Of a stretch of DNA of 64,000 nucleotides, positions 44,305-52,608 are shown piece by piece; the stretch's first letter is position 1, and every line of letters starts with the position of its first letter. The notes under the pieces are model-generated. The model saw nothing but the letters and a program-made list of their open reading frames with translations. It did no database searches and was not told the origin of the DNA. This DNA is from Streptomyces venezuelae ATCC 10712 (GTDB lineage Bacteria > Actinomycetota > Actinomycetes > Streptomycetales > Streptomycetaceae). The position numbers and the translations under genes were made by a program. The stretch lies in the NCBI RefSeq assembly GCF_008639165.1, contig NZ_CP029197.1, forward strand, positions 5,088,001 to 5,152,000, read 5' to 3'.

Positions 44305-45283
44305 GCCCCTTGATCCGTTCGACGACGGGCGCCCCATCAGCCACACGGGCGCGGGCGGCGCCACGGACCTCGCCATGGAAGAGGGCGAGTCGCTGGAGAA
44401 GACCCCCGGCGGACCGCTCGGCACCGGCCCCGCCGGAAAGCCCCGCTCCCTGTGGTCCGACGCCTGGCACGACCTCCGCCGCAACCCGGTCTTCATCGTC
44501 TCCGGCCTGATCATCCTGTTCCTCGTGGTGATCGCGATCTGGCCCCAGCTCATCGCCAGCGGAGACCCGCTCCAGTGCGACCTGTCCAAGGCCCAGGAGG
44601 GCTCGCAGCCCGGCCACCCGTTCGGCTTCAACGGTCAGGGCTGCGACGTCTACACCCGGACCGTGTACGGCGCCAGGGCATCCGTCCAGGTCGGCGTGTT
44701 CGCCACCCTCGGCGTGACGATCATCGGCTCGATCTTCGGCGGCCTGGCCGGCTTCTACGGCGGCGCCTGGGACGGCATCCTCTCCCGGATCACCGACGTC
44801 TTCTTCGCGATCCCCGTCATCCTCGGCGGCCTGGTGCTGCTCTCCGTCGTCACCAGCTCCACCGTCTGGCCCGTCATCGGCTTCATGGTGCTGCTCGGCT
44901 GGCCGCAGATCTCCCGCATCGCCCGCGGCTCCGTCATCACCGCCAAACAGAACGACTACGTGCAGGCCGCCCGCGCGCTCGGCGCGTCCAACTCCCGGAT
45001 GCTGCTCCGCCACATCGCGCCCAACGCCCTCGCGCCCGTCATCGTCGTCGCGACCATCGCCCTCGGCACGTACATCGCGCTCGAAGCGACGCTCTCCTTC
45101 CTCGGCGTCGGCCTCAAGCCCCCCACCGTCTCCTGGGGCATCGACATCTCCTCGGCCTCGCAGTACATCCGCAACGCCCCGCACATGCTGCTCTGGCCGG
45201 CGGGCGCGCTCGCCGTCACCGTGCTCGCGTTCATCATGCTCGGCGACGCGGTGCGCGACGCCCTCGACCCCAAGCTGAGGTAG
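44297..45283 (+). CDS. Oligopeptide ABC transporter permease (OppC-type), operon 2
   Basis: A 328-residue permease with a longer acidic N-terminus (about 1-55; MPEPLDPFDDGRPISHTGAG), a SLWSDAWHDLRRNPVFIVSG segment as in operon 1, the EAA loop QNDYVQAARALGASNSRMLL, and C-terminus LGDAVRDALDPKLR. ATG 44297 is chosen for the 8-nt overlap with the previous gene. Confidence 0.93.
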   Translation: MPEPLDPFDDGRPISHTGAGGATDLAMEEGESLEKTPGGPLGTGPAGKPRSLWSDAWHDLRRNPVFIVSGLIILFLVVIAIWPQLIASGDPLQCDLSKAQEGSQPGHPFGFNGQGCDVYTRTVYGARASVQVGVFATLGVTIIGSIFGGLAGFYGGAWDGILSRITDVFFAIPVILGGLVLLSVVTSSTVWPVIGFMVLLGWPQISRIARGSVITAKQNDYVQAARALGASNSRMLLRHIAPNALAPVIVVATIALGTYIALEATLSFLGVGLKPPTVSWGIDISSASQYIRNAPHMLLWPAGALAVTVLAFIMLGDAVRDALDPKLR

Positions 45284-45289
45284 GGACCC

Positions 45290-46273
45290 ATGCTGCTCGA
45301 AGTGCGCGACCTGCACGTGGAGTTCCACACCCGGGACGGGGTCGCCAAGGCGGTCAACGGCGTCGACTACTCCGTCGACGCAGGGGAGACCCTCGCCGTG
45401 CTCGGCGAGTCCGGCTCCGGCAAGTCCGTCACCGCCCAGGCCGTCATGGGCATCCTCGACATCCCCCCGGGGAAGATCACCCAGGGCGAGATCCTCTTCC
45501 AGGGCCAGGACCTCCTGAAGCTCAAGGAGGAGGAGCGGCGCAAGATCCGCGGCGCCAAGATGGCGATGGTCTTCCAGGACGCGCTGTCCTCCCTCAACCC
45601 CGTCGTCAGCGTCGGCGACCAGCTCGGCGAGATGTTCCAGGTCCACCGGGGCATGTCACGCAAGGACGCCAAGACCAAGGCCGTCGAACTGATGGACCGG
45701 GTCCGCATCCCCGCCGCCAAGGAACGCGTCGGCCAGTACCCCCACCAGTTCTCCGGCGGCATGCGCCAGCGCATCATGATCGCGATGGCGCTCGCCCTCG
45801 AACCCGAGCTGATCATCGCCGACGAGCCCACCACCGCCCTCGACGTCACCGTCCAGGCCCAGGTCATGGACCTGCTCGCCGAGCTCCAGCGCGAACTCAA
45901 CATGGGGCTCATCCTCATCACCCACGACCTCGGCGTCGTCGCCGACGTCGCCGACAAGATCGCCGTCATGTACGCGGGCCGGATCGTCGAACGCGCCCCC
46001 GTCCACGAGATCTACAAGGCCCCCGCCCACCCGTACACCAAGGGCCTCCTCGAATCGATCCCGCGCCTGGACCAGAAGGGCCAGGAGCTGTACGCGATCA
46101 AGGGCCTGCCGCCCAACCTGCTGAACATCCCGCCGGGCTGCGCCTTCAACCCGCGCTGCCCCATGGCCCAGGACGTCTGCCGCACCGACGTGCCCCCGCT
46201 GTACGAGGTCACCGACTCGCCCGTGCCGCGCTCCAGCGCCTGCCACTTCTGGAAGGAGTGCCTCCATGGCTGA
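45290..46273 (+). CDS. Oligopeptide ABC transporter ATPase (OppD-type), operon 2
   Basis: A 327-residue ATPase starting directly at the domain (MLLEVRDLHVEFHTRDGVAK). Walker A GESGSGKS at 39-46, signature SGGMRQR, Walker B LIIADEPTTALD, and a C-terminal GCAFNPRCPMAQDVC plus CHFW cysteine set. It begins 6 nt after the permease and overlaps the next ATPase gene by 8 nt. Confidence 0.94.
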   Translation: MLLEVRDLHVEFHTRDGVAKAVNGVDYSVDAGETLAVLGESGSGKSVTAQAVMGILDIPPGKITQGEILFQGQDLLKLKEEERRKIRGAKMAMVFQDALSSLNPVVSVGDQLGEMFQVHRGMSRKDAKTKAVELMDRVRIPAAKERVGQYPHQFSGGMRQRIMIAMALALEPELIIADEPTTALDVTVQAQVMDLLAELQRELNMGLILITHDLGVVADVADKIAVMYAGRIVERAPVHEIYKAPAHPYTKGLLESIPRLDQKGQELYAIKGLPPNLLNIPPGCAFNPRCPMAQDVCRTDVPPLYEVTDSPVPRSSACHFWKECLHG

Positions 46274-47330
46274 GGCGATTCTCGAAGTCCGGGACCTCCA
46301 CAAGCACTACCCGCTGACCCAGGGCATCCTCTTCAAGAAGCAGGTCGGCGCGGTGAAGGCCGTCGACGGCGTCGACTTCGACCTCGCCGCGGGCGAGACC
46401 CTCGGCATCGTCGGCGAGTCCGGCTGCGGCAAGTCGACCGTCGCGAAGATGCTGGTCAACCTGGAGCGGCCGACGTCCGGCTCGATCCGCTACAAGGGCG
46501 ACGACATCACCACCCTGTCGCCGAAGGCCCTCAAGGCGGTCCGCCGCAACATCCAGATGGTCTTCCAGGACCCGTACACCTCGCTCAACCCGCGCATGAC
46601 GGTCGGCGACATCATCGGCGAGCCGTACGAGATCCACCCCGAGGTCGCGCCCAAGGGCGACCGGCGCCGCAAGGTGCAGGACCTCCTCGACGTCGTCGGC
46701 CTCAACCCCGAGTACATCAACCGGTACCCGCACCAGTTCTCCGGCGGCCAGCGCCAGCGCATCGGCATCGCCCGCGGGCTCGCCCTCCAGCCCGAGATCA
46801 TCGTCGCCGACGAACCGGTCTCCGCGCTCGACGTCTCCGTCCAGGCCCAGGTCGTCAACCTCCTGGACAAGCTCCAGACCGAGTTCTCCCTGTCGTACGT
46901 GTTCATCGCCCACGACCTGTCGATCGTCCGGCACATCTCCGACCGGGTCGGCGTCATGTACCTCGGCCGGATCGTCGAGATCGGCACCGACGCGGAGATC
47001 TACGACCACCCCACCCACCCGTACACCCAGGCGCTGCTCTCCGCCGTCCCCGTCCCCGACCCCGAGGCGCGCGCCCACCGGGAACGGATCATCCTCACCG
47101 GAGACGTCCCCTCCCCGGCCAACATCCCCACGGGCTGCCGCTTCCGCACCCGCTGCTGGAAGGCCCAGGAGCGCTGCGCCCTCGAAGTCCCCGCCCTGGC
47201 CGTCCCCGCGGTCTTCCGCCTCACCGACAGCCCGGCGAAGCACGACTCGGCCTGCCACTTCGCGGAGGAGAAGCAGGTGGTCCCGCCGGAGAACGGCGCG
47301 GACCCCTTCGGGAAGCCCGAAGCGCCTTAA
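46266..47330 (+). CDS. Oligopeptide ABC transporter ATPase (OppF-type), operon 2
   Basis: A 354-residue ATPase: Walker A GESGCGKS at 50-57, signature SGGQRQR, Walker B IIVADEPVSALD, C-terminal RFRTRCWKAQERC, and a short tail after residue 335. It ends the second operon. I see no strong hairpin behind it, so readthrough toward the next gene is possible. Confidence 0.94.
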   Translation: MAEAILEVRDLHKHYPLTQGILFKKQVGAVKAVDGVDFDLAAGETLGIVGESGCGKSTVAKMLVNLERPTSGSIRYKGDDITTLSPKALKAVRRNIQMVFQDPYTSLNPRMTVGDIIGEPYEIHPEVAPKGDRRRKVQDLLDVVGLNPEYINRYPHQFSGGQRQRIGIARGLALQPEIIVADEPVSALDVSVQAQVVNLLDKLQTEFSLSYVFIAHDLSIVRHISDRVGVMYLGRIVEIGTDAEIYDHPTHPYTQALLSAVPVPDPEARAHRERIILTGDVPSPANIPTGCRFRTRCWKAQERCALEVPALAVPAVFRLTDSPAKHDSACHFAEEKQVVPPENGADPFGKPEAP

Positions 47331-47496
47331 CGCGCAGGCAACTTGACGGAATCGGATCCGATATACGGACACGGCAGTCTGTACACCGTACGGCCGTGCG
47401 GGTGCCGTGATCCGGCCGGGGAGGCACACGCCACCCCGGCCGGTTGCCCCCGTCGCACAGGTTTCGCGGAACCGCTTGTTTCGGTTGGTGGCGACC

Positions 47497-48450
47497 GTGA
47501 GTATCGGGACCGTGACTGTGACACGACCGGCACGTCTCACGGGCGCCGCGCTCTGCGCCGTGCTCGCCCTCACCTCAGCCGTGTGGATCCTCAAGGATCT
47601 CGCCGCGATCGGCTCGCCCGCCGACCTCGCCTGGTTCTGGGCCGGGGACCACCACTTCCTGATCCGGGGCCGGTCCGCCACCTCCCTGACCGACGCCGTG
47701 CTCCTCGTCGTCGCCGTCGCCGCGGTCGTCGCCGCGATCCGCTCCCGGCACGCCGCCTCCGCGCTCGCCGCCACCGGCGCCGTCACCCTCGCCCTGCGGC
47801 TGCCCGGCCTGTGGGCGCCCGACAGCGGGGTCCTCGTCACCACGCTCCTCGGACTTGCCGTCGGCGCCGGGCTCGTCGTCACCGCCGCCGCGGGCCGCCG
47901 CCCCGCCACCGCCGGCTACGAGCCGGTGCCCACCCCGCCCCGCGCCGGCCCGGCCGTCGCCGCCGGGATCCTCCTCCTGGCCGCCGCGCTCGTCGGGGCC
48001 CTGTGGGAGCTGTACTGGGCCACCGAACTGCCCACCGAGATCACCGTCGACCGGCTGACCGGCGGCCGGTCCGTCATCAAGTCGGCCCTCGCGCCGCCGC
48101 CCGCCTGGCTGTCGCTCGTCCTCCTCGGCCTGTACGGCACCGCCGCCATCTCCGCCTTCGCACGGGCCCGCCACAGCAGGGCCTTCGGGCTGACCGCCGG
48201 AGTGTTCCTGACGGCCGGCGGACTCGCCGAGGTCGCCCGGACCACCCGCTACGAACTGGTCACCCACTTCGGCGAGATCTCCACCCTCGACCAGCTGAAC
48301 GTCCTCACCGCCTTCTTCGGACTGCTCGGCGGCATCGCGGTGCTCGTCCTGCTGGCCGGACGCGGCGCCCCCGCCGCCGCGCCCGGCCGCTACCCGCCGG
48401 CGGGGATGCTGCCCCCGGCCCCGCCGTACCCGCCGCCGCCCGGCTGGTGA
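47497..48450 (+). CDS. Polytopic membrane protein of unknown function
   Basis: A protein of about 317 residues with roughly eight hydrophobic helices and a Pro-rich C-terminal tail (PPAPPYPPPPGW). I recognise no family. Start is uncertain: GTG codons at 47497, 47512 and 47518 are all possible and none has a strong ribosome site; a frame open further upstream contains a 12-bp palindrome and no coding signal. It runs tail to tail with the S9 peptidase gene with only 1 nt between the two stop codons. Confidence 0.7.
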   Translation: MSIGTVTVTRPARLTGAALCAVLALTSAVWILKDLAAIGSPADLAWFWAGDHHFLIRGRSATSLTDAVLLVVAVAAVVAAIRSRHAASALAATGAVTLALRLPGLWAPDSGVLVTTLLGLAVGAGLVVTAAAGRRPATAGYEPVPTPPRAGPAVAAGILLLAAALVGALWELYWATELPTEITVDRLTGGRSVIKSALAPPPAWLSLVLLGLYGTAAISAFARARHSRAFGLTAGVFLTAGGLAEVARTTRYELVTHFGEISTLDQLNVLTAFFGLLGGIAVLVLLAGRGAPAAAPGRYPPAGMLPPAPPYPPPPGW

Positions 48451-48451
48451 C

Positions 48452-50638
48452 TCAGCCGGCGCCGCCGGACGGGGCGATCCCCAGGGACCGCTTCAGGAAG
48501 TCGACCTGGAGCAGCAGCAGGTTCTCCGCGACCTGCTCCTGCGGCGTCATGTGGGTGACCCCGGTCAGCGGCAGCACCTCGTGCGGGCGGCCCGCCGCGA
48601 GGAGCGCGGAGGAGAGCCGCAGGGCGTGCGCGACCACCACGTTGTCGTCCGCGAGACCGTGCACGATCATCATCGGCCGGGCGGGCACCTCGGGCGCCGC
48701 GAGCCCGTCGTCGGTGAGCAGCGACTGCGCCGCGTACACCTCCGGGTCCTCCTGCGGGGTGCCGAGGTACCGCTCCGTGTAGTGGGTGTCGTACAGCCGC
48801 CAGTCCGTCACCGGCGCCCCGACGACCGCCGCGTGGAAGACGTCGGGCCGCCGCAGCACCGCCCGCGCCGCCAGATAGCCGCCGTACGACCAGCCCCGGA
48901 TCGCCACCCGCCCCAGGTCCAGCGGGAACCGGCCGGCCAGCCCCTGGAGCGCGTCCACCTGGTCGTCGAGGGTGGGCCCGAAGTCCCGGGCGATCGCCTT
49001 CTCCCAGGCGGGGGAGCGGCCCGGCGTGCCCCGCCCGTCCGCCACGACCACCGCGAAACCCTGGTCCGCGAACCACTGCGAGGTGAGGTGCGGATGGTGC
49101 GCGGCGAGCACCCGCGGCCCGTGCGGACCGCCGTACGGGTCCATCAGGACCGGCAGCGGCCCGTCCCCCTCCTCGTACCCGGAGGGCAGCAGCACCGCGC
49201 ACGGCACGCGCCGCGCGCCCGCCTCGGTGAGCCGCACCCGGGCCTCGATCACCGGCCGCTGAGCGTACGAGGCCACCACCGCGACCTGTGCGCCGTCCCG
49301 CAGCACCCGCGCCACGCTCCCCGGCGCCTCCGGTCGCGCCGACACCAGGACGGTCACCGCGCCCGAGCGCACCGCCCCGTGCACCCCGACCCCGTCCGAG
49401 AGCCGCTCCGCGCCCCGGCCGTCCACCCGGTACACATGGATCTCACCCGTCTCCGGGAGCGCCGCCGCCGCGCCCGCCGACGCCGACACGAGGACGTCGT
49501 CCGCGCCGATGTCGAGCACGGCCCTGACGTGCAGCGAGGCATCGGTCAGCGCCTCGTCCCCCACGACCAGGACCCGCGCCCCGCTCTCGTCGCTCACGCG
49601 CACGAGCCGCCCCTCGGCGTCGGACGGCGCCCAGGCTGGAACCCCCGACAGCAGCTCCAGCCACACCGGGTCCTTCTCGGCCCGTACGGTCCTCGTCTCC
49701 CCGGACTCCGGGTCCACCGCGAGGAACAACTGCTCGCGCTGGTCCCGCGCCTGGACCAGGAGCAGCGGCGCCCCGGCCGCCGACCAGTGCACGCGCGCGA
49801 GGTACGGGAACCGCTCCCGGTCCCACCGCACCTCCACCCGGCCCCCGTCGAGGTCCACCACGAACAGCCGGACGTCCGCGTTGTCCGTACCCGCCGCCGG
49901 ATACCCCACCGGCTGCGGCTCCCGGTCGGGATGCGCCGGGTCCGCGATCCACCAGCGCCGCACCCCGCGGTCGTCGGCACGGGCGACGAGCAGCCGGTCG
50001 GAGGCGGGGGACCACCAGAAACCACGGTCCCGGCCCATCTCCTCCGAGGCGATGAATTCGGCCAATCCGTAGGAGACATGCGGGTCCCCGTCGGCGGCCA
50101 GCTCCCGGTCACCCGAACCGTCCGCGCCCACCACCCGCAGCGCGCCCTCCGCCACGTACGCCACCAGGCGCCCGTCCGGCGAGGGCCGGGGGTCGATCAC
50201 CGGACCCGGCACCGGCAGCTCCCGCGCCGTCCCGGCCCGCAGCTCCGCCGTGAACAGCCGCCCCGACAGGGCGAAGGCCGCAAGCTCCACGGCCCCGTCC
50301 ACCGCGTAGGCCACCACGCCCGCCGAGCCCTCCCGGTTCCGCTCCCGGCGCGCCCGCTCCTGCGGCGACAACTCCTCCTCCGCCCCCGCGAGCAGTACGT
50401 CAGGGTCGGCCGCCACCCGTTCCACGGGAGCACCACCGTCCCCGGGGAGATCGAGGACCCAGAGCCGGTGCGTCCGGTCGGTGCCGGACGCCGACCGCAG
50501 GAACACCACGCGCTCCCCGTCGGGGGAGACGGAGAAGCCACGCGGGACCCCCAGGGTGAACCGCTGGGTCCGGGCGTGCTGGCGGGGGAAGGAGAGCCCG
50601 GCCGAGGGTGTGGCCGGCTGCTGCCGAGACAAGGTCAT
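48452..50638 (-). CDS. S9 family prolyl oligopeptidase/DPP IV-like peptidase
   Basis: A 728-residue serine peptidase. The N-terminal ~440 residues form a beta-propeller like dipeptidyl peptidase IV (RGFSVSPDGERVVFLRS, YGLAEFIASEEMGRDRGFWW, in which the EE pair normally anchors the substrate N-terminus). The C-terminal alpha/beta-hydrolase has the nucleophile motif RGWSYGGYLA with Ser584, then MIVHGLADDNVV (Asp) and LTGVTHMT (His). It probably removes X-Pro dipeptides; no signal peptide, so cytoplasmic. ATG 50638 is the likely start. It may finish degradation of peptides brought in by the adjacent importers. Confidence 0.9.
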   Translation of the reverse strand: MTLSRQQPATPSAGLSFPRQHARTQRFTLGVPRGFSVSPDGERVVFLRSASGTDRTHRLWVLDLPGDGGAPVERVAADPDVLLAGAEEELSPQERARRERNREGSAGVVAYAVDGAVELAAFALSGRLFTAELRAGTARELPVPGPVIDPRPSPDGRLVAYVAEGALRVVGADGSGDRELAADGDPHVSYGLAEFIASEEMGRDRGFWWSPASDRLLVARADDRGVRRWWIADPAHPDREPQPVGYPAAGTDNADVRLFVVDLDGGRVEVRWDRERFPYLARVHWSAAGAPLLLVQARDQREQLFLAVDPESGETRTVRAEKDPVWLELLSGVPAWAPSDAEGRLVRVSDESGARVLVVGDEALTDASLHVRAVLDIGADDVLVSASAGAAAALPETGEIHVYRVDGRGAERLSDGVGVHGAVRSGAVTVLVSARPEAPGSVARVLRDGAQVAVVASYAQRPVIEARVRLTEAGARRVPCAVLLPSGYEEGDGPLPVLMDPYGGPHGPRVLAAHHPHLTSQWFADQGFAVVVADGRGTPGRSPAWEKAIARDFGPTLDDQVDALQGLAGRFPLDLGRVAIRGWSYGGYLAARAVLRRPDVFHAAVVGAPVTDWRLYDTHYTERYLGTPQEDPEVYAAQSLLTDDGLAAPEVPARPMMIVHGLADDNVVVAHALRLSSALLAAGRPHEVLPLTGVTHMTPQEQVAENLLLLQVDFLKRSLGIAPSGGAG

Positions 50639-50819
50639 GCGGCTGAAACTAGCGCCGTGCGCCCCCCTCGTGCCTCCGTCCGCCGATCGATGCGGCCGCA
50701 CGGATAGTTATGATCCGTAGCGCTAGGTGGGTATGCATCCGACGGGCCTGCCCCCTGGCACATGCTGATCGACCGAACCGCTCGAATATCCGACCGAAGA
50801 AGTGTGGAGGTGAACCGCC

Positions 50820-51014
50820 GTGGCACTCTCGATCTCCGTGGTGGTGCTGCTGGCGATCGTCGTCTTCCTTCTCATCCGGAAATCCGGGTTGAAGGCTGGA
50901 CATGCGGCGGTCTGCGCCCTCCTGGGCTTCTATCTGGCGAGCTCCTCCATCGCCCCGTCGATCAGCACCCTCACGACGAACGTCGCGGGCATGATCGGCG
51001 GCCTCAAGTTCTGA
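50820..51014 (+). CDS. Small two-helix membrane protein
   Basis: A 64-residue protein with one clear N-terminal helix (LSISVVVLLAIVVFLLI) and a second hydrophobic segment (VCALLGFYLASSSIAP), ending NVAGMIGGLKF. GTG start 50820 with GGAGG upstream. A TATGAT -10 candidate lies at 50709-50714 in front of it. It is divergent from the S9 peptidase and lies 71 nt before mshB. I recognise it as a conserved-type small Streptomyces protein but not by function. Confidence 0.8.
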   Translation: MALSISVVVLLAIVVFLLIRKSGLKAGHAAVCALLGFYLASSSIAPSISTLTTNVAGMIGGLKF

Positions 51015-51085
51015 GCGGCCCGGCCCGCGGGCTCTGAGCGGTACGGTCCGAGCGCTCCCGCGCACCGACCTCGTAGGGTGGGGAC

Positions 51086-51976
51086 ATGTCCGATCTCCCC
51101 GCCCGCCGTCTGCTGCTCGTGCACGCGCACCCGGACGACGAGTCGATCAACAACGGCGCCACCATGGCCAGGTACGCGGCCGAGGGCGCCCTCGTCACCC
51201 TCGTCACCTGCACGCTCGGTGAGGAGGGTGAGGTCATCCCGCCCGAGCTCGCCCATCTGGCCCCCGACCGCGAGGACCGCCTCGGCCCGCACCGGGTCGG
51301 AGAACTCGCCGCCGCCATGACCGAGCTGGGCGTCACCGACCACCGCTTCCTCGGCGGCCCCGGCCGCTTCCGCGACTCCGGAATGATGGGCGCCGAACAG
51401 AACAAGCGCGACAACGCCTTCTGGAACACCGACGTCGACACCGCCGCCCCGTACCTCGTCGAGGTCATCAGGGAGACCCGCCCGCAGGTCCTCGTCACCT
51501 ACGACCCCGACGGCGGCTACGGACACCCGGACCACATCCAGGCCCATCGGGTCGCCACCCGCGCCGCCGAACTGGCCGCCGACCCCGCCTACCGCCCCGA
51601 CCTCGGCCCCGCCCACACGATCGACAAGATCTACTGGAACCGGGTCCCGCGCCCGGTCGCCGAGGCCGGGTTCGCCCGGCTGCGCGCAGAAGGCTCCGCC
51701 TTCCCGGCCGTCGCCGCGATCGACGACGTCCCCGGCGTCGTCGACGAGGACCGGATCACCACCGAGATCGCCGCAGGACCCGAACTCGCCGCCCGCAAGA
51801 GCGCGGCGATGGCCGCCCACGCCACCCAAGTCGCCGTCGACGGTCCCTTCTTCGCCCTCTCCAACGACCTCGGCCAGCCGATCTTCACCACGGAGTACTA
51901 CGAGTTGGTGAAGGGCACGCCGGGCGCACCCGCCGGCGTACGCGAGACGGACCTCTTCGCGGGGGTGACGGAATGA
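51086..51976 (+). CDS. mshB: N-acetyl-GlcN-Ins deacetylase MshB
   Basis: A 296-residue LmbE/PIG-L-family metal-dependent deacetylase that removes acetate from 1-O-(2-acetamido-2-deoxy-glucopyranosyl)-myo-inositol in mycothiol synthesis. Zinc motifs are AHPDDE (14-19) and GHPDH (146-150, His147 and His150). Length and sequence match actinobacterial MshB (LLLVHAHPDDESINNGATMA). It is followed by a DUF6113 gene with a 4-nt overlap (ATGA), so both are one transcript. Confidence 0.93.
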   Translation: MSDLPARRLLLVHAHPDDESINNGATMARYAAEGALVTLVTCTLGEEGEVIPPELAHLAPDREDRLGPHRVGELAAAMTELGVTDHRFLGGPGRFRDSGMMGAEQNKRDNAFWNTDVDTAAPYLVEVIRETRPQVLVTYDPDGGYGHPDHIQAHRVATRAAELAADPAYRPDLGPAHTIDKIYWNRVPRPVAEAGFARLRAEGSAFPAVAAIDDVPGVVDEDRITTEIAAGPELAARKSAAMAAHATQVAVDGPFFALSNDLGQPIFTTEYYELVKGTPGAPAGVRETDLFAGVTE

Positions 51977-52434
51977 GCTCCGAGACCCCGGACAAGCCCG
52001 CCAAGCGGGCCAAGGCGACCAGGCCGAACGGAGCCCCCGCGCCGGCCGCGCGCGCCGCGTCCACCCCGCCCGGCGCGCCCACCCTCTCCCGTAACGCCCG
52101 ATTCGCCTGGTACGCGGGCCTGCTCGTCCTCGGCCTCCTCGTCGGGACCGCCGGAGCCCTCGTCCAAGCCGCCTGGCTCCCCGCCGGTTTGATCCTCGCG
52201 CTCCTCGGCACCGCCGGCCTCTTCTACGGCGGAATGCGCGCCACCGGCAACCAGATCGGGGTCGCCGCCGGCGGAGGCGGCTGGCTCATCGCCGTCATCC
52301 TGCTCAGCTTCGGACGCCCCGAAGGTGACGGGGCGTTCGGCGGAGGCGTCGGTGAGCTGCTGTTCCTCTTCGGAGGCATGGCGATCGCTGTGATGTGCAC
52401 CACGCTCGCCCGGCTGCCCCGGCCGACCCCGTGA
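51973..52434 (+). CDS. DUF6113 family membrane protein
   Basis: A 153-residue protein: a basic, Ala-rich cytoplasmic N-terminus (MSSETPDKPAKRAKATRPNG) followed by about four transmembrane helices. Its ATG overlaps the mshB stop by 4 nt. No function is known; the linkage to mshB is the only clue. Confidence 0.82.
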   Translation: MSSETPDKPAKRAKATRPNGAPAPAARAASTPPGAPTLSRNARFAWYAGLLVLGLLVGTAGALVQAAWLPAGLILALLGTAGLFYGGMRATGNQIGVAAGGGGWLIAVILLSFGRPEGDGAFGGGVGELLFLFGGMAIAVMCTTLARLPRPTP

Positions 52435-52608
52435 ACAGGACGACTTGACCCCGCCGCCCCCGGACTTCGGCCGGAATGACCGTCGTCCGTCACCCGGGGG
52501 TCGGGTATGGAACGGCGGCGGCCAGTATGGTGGTGCGCGCCGCCGAACCGCCCGGGTTACACGAGCCTCAGCAAGAGCGGGCGGTGGAGCCAACCGGGAG
52601 ATCCTGCT

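Noticed and set aside
47343..47366. TTGACG followed by a GATCGGATCCGATC-like palindrome as a promoter for the membrane-protein gene.
   Set aside because: The palindrome (47351-47362) is perfect but no -10 box falls at the right spacing from TTGACG, so I did not list a promoter.
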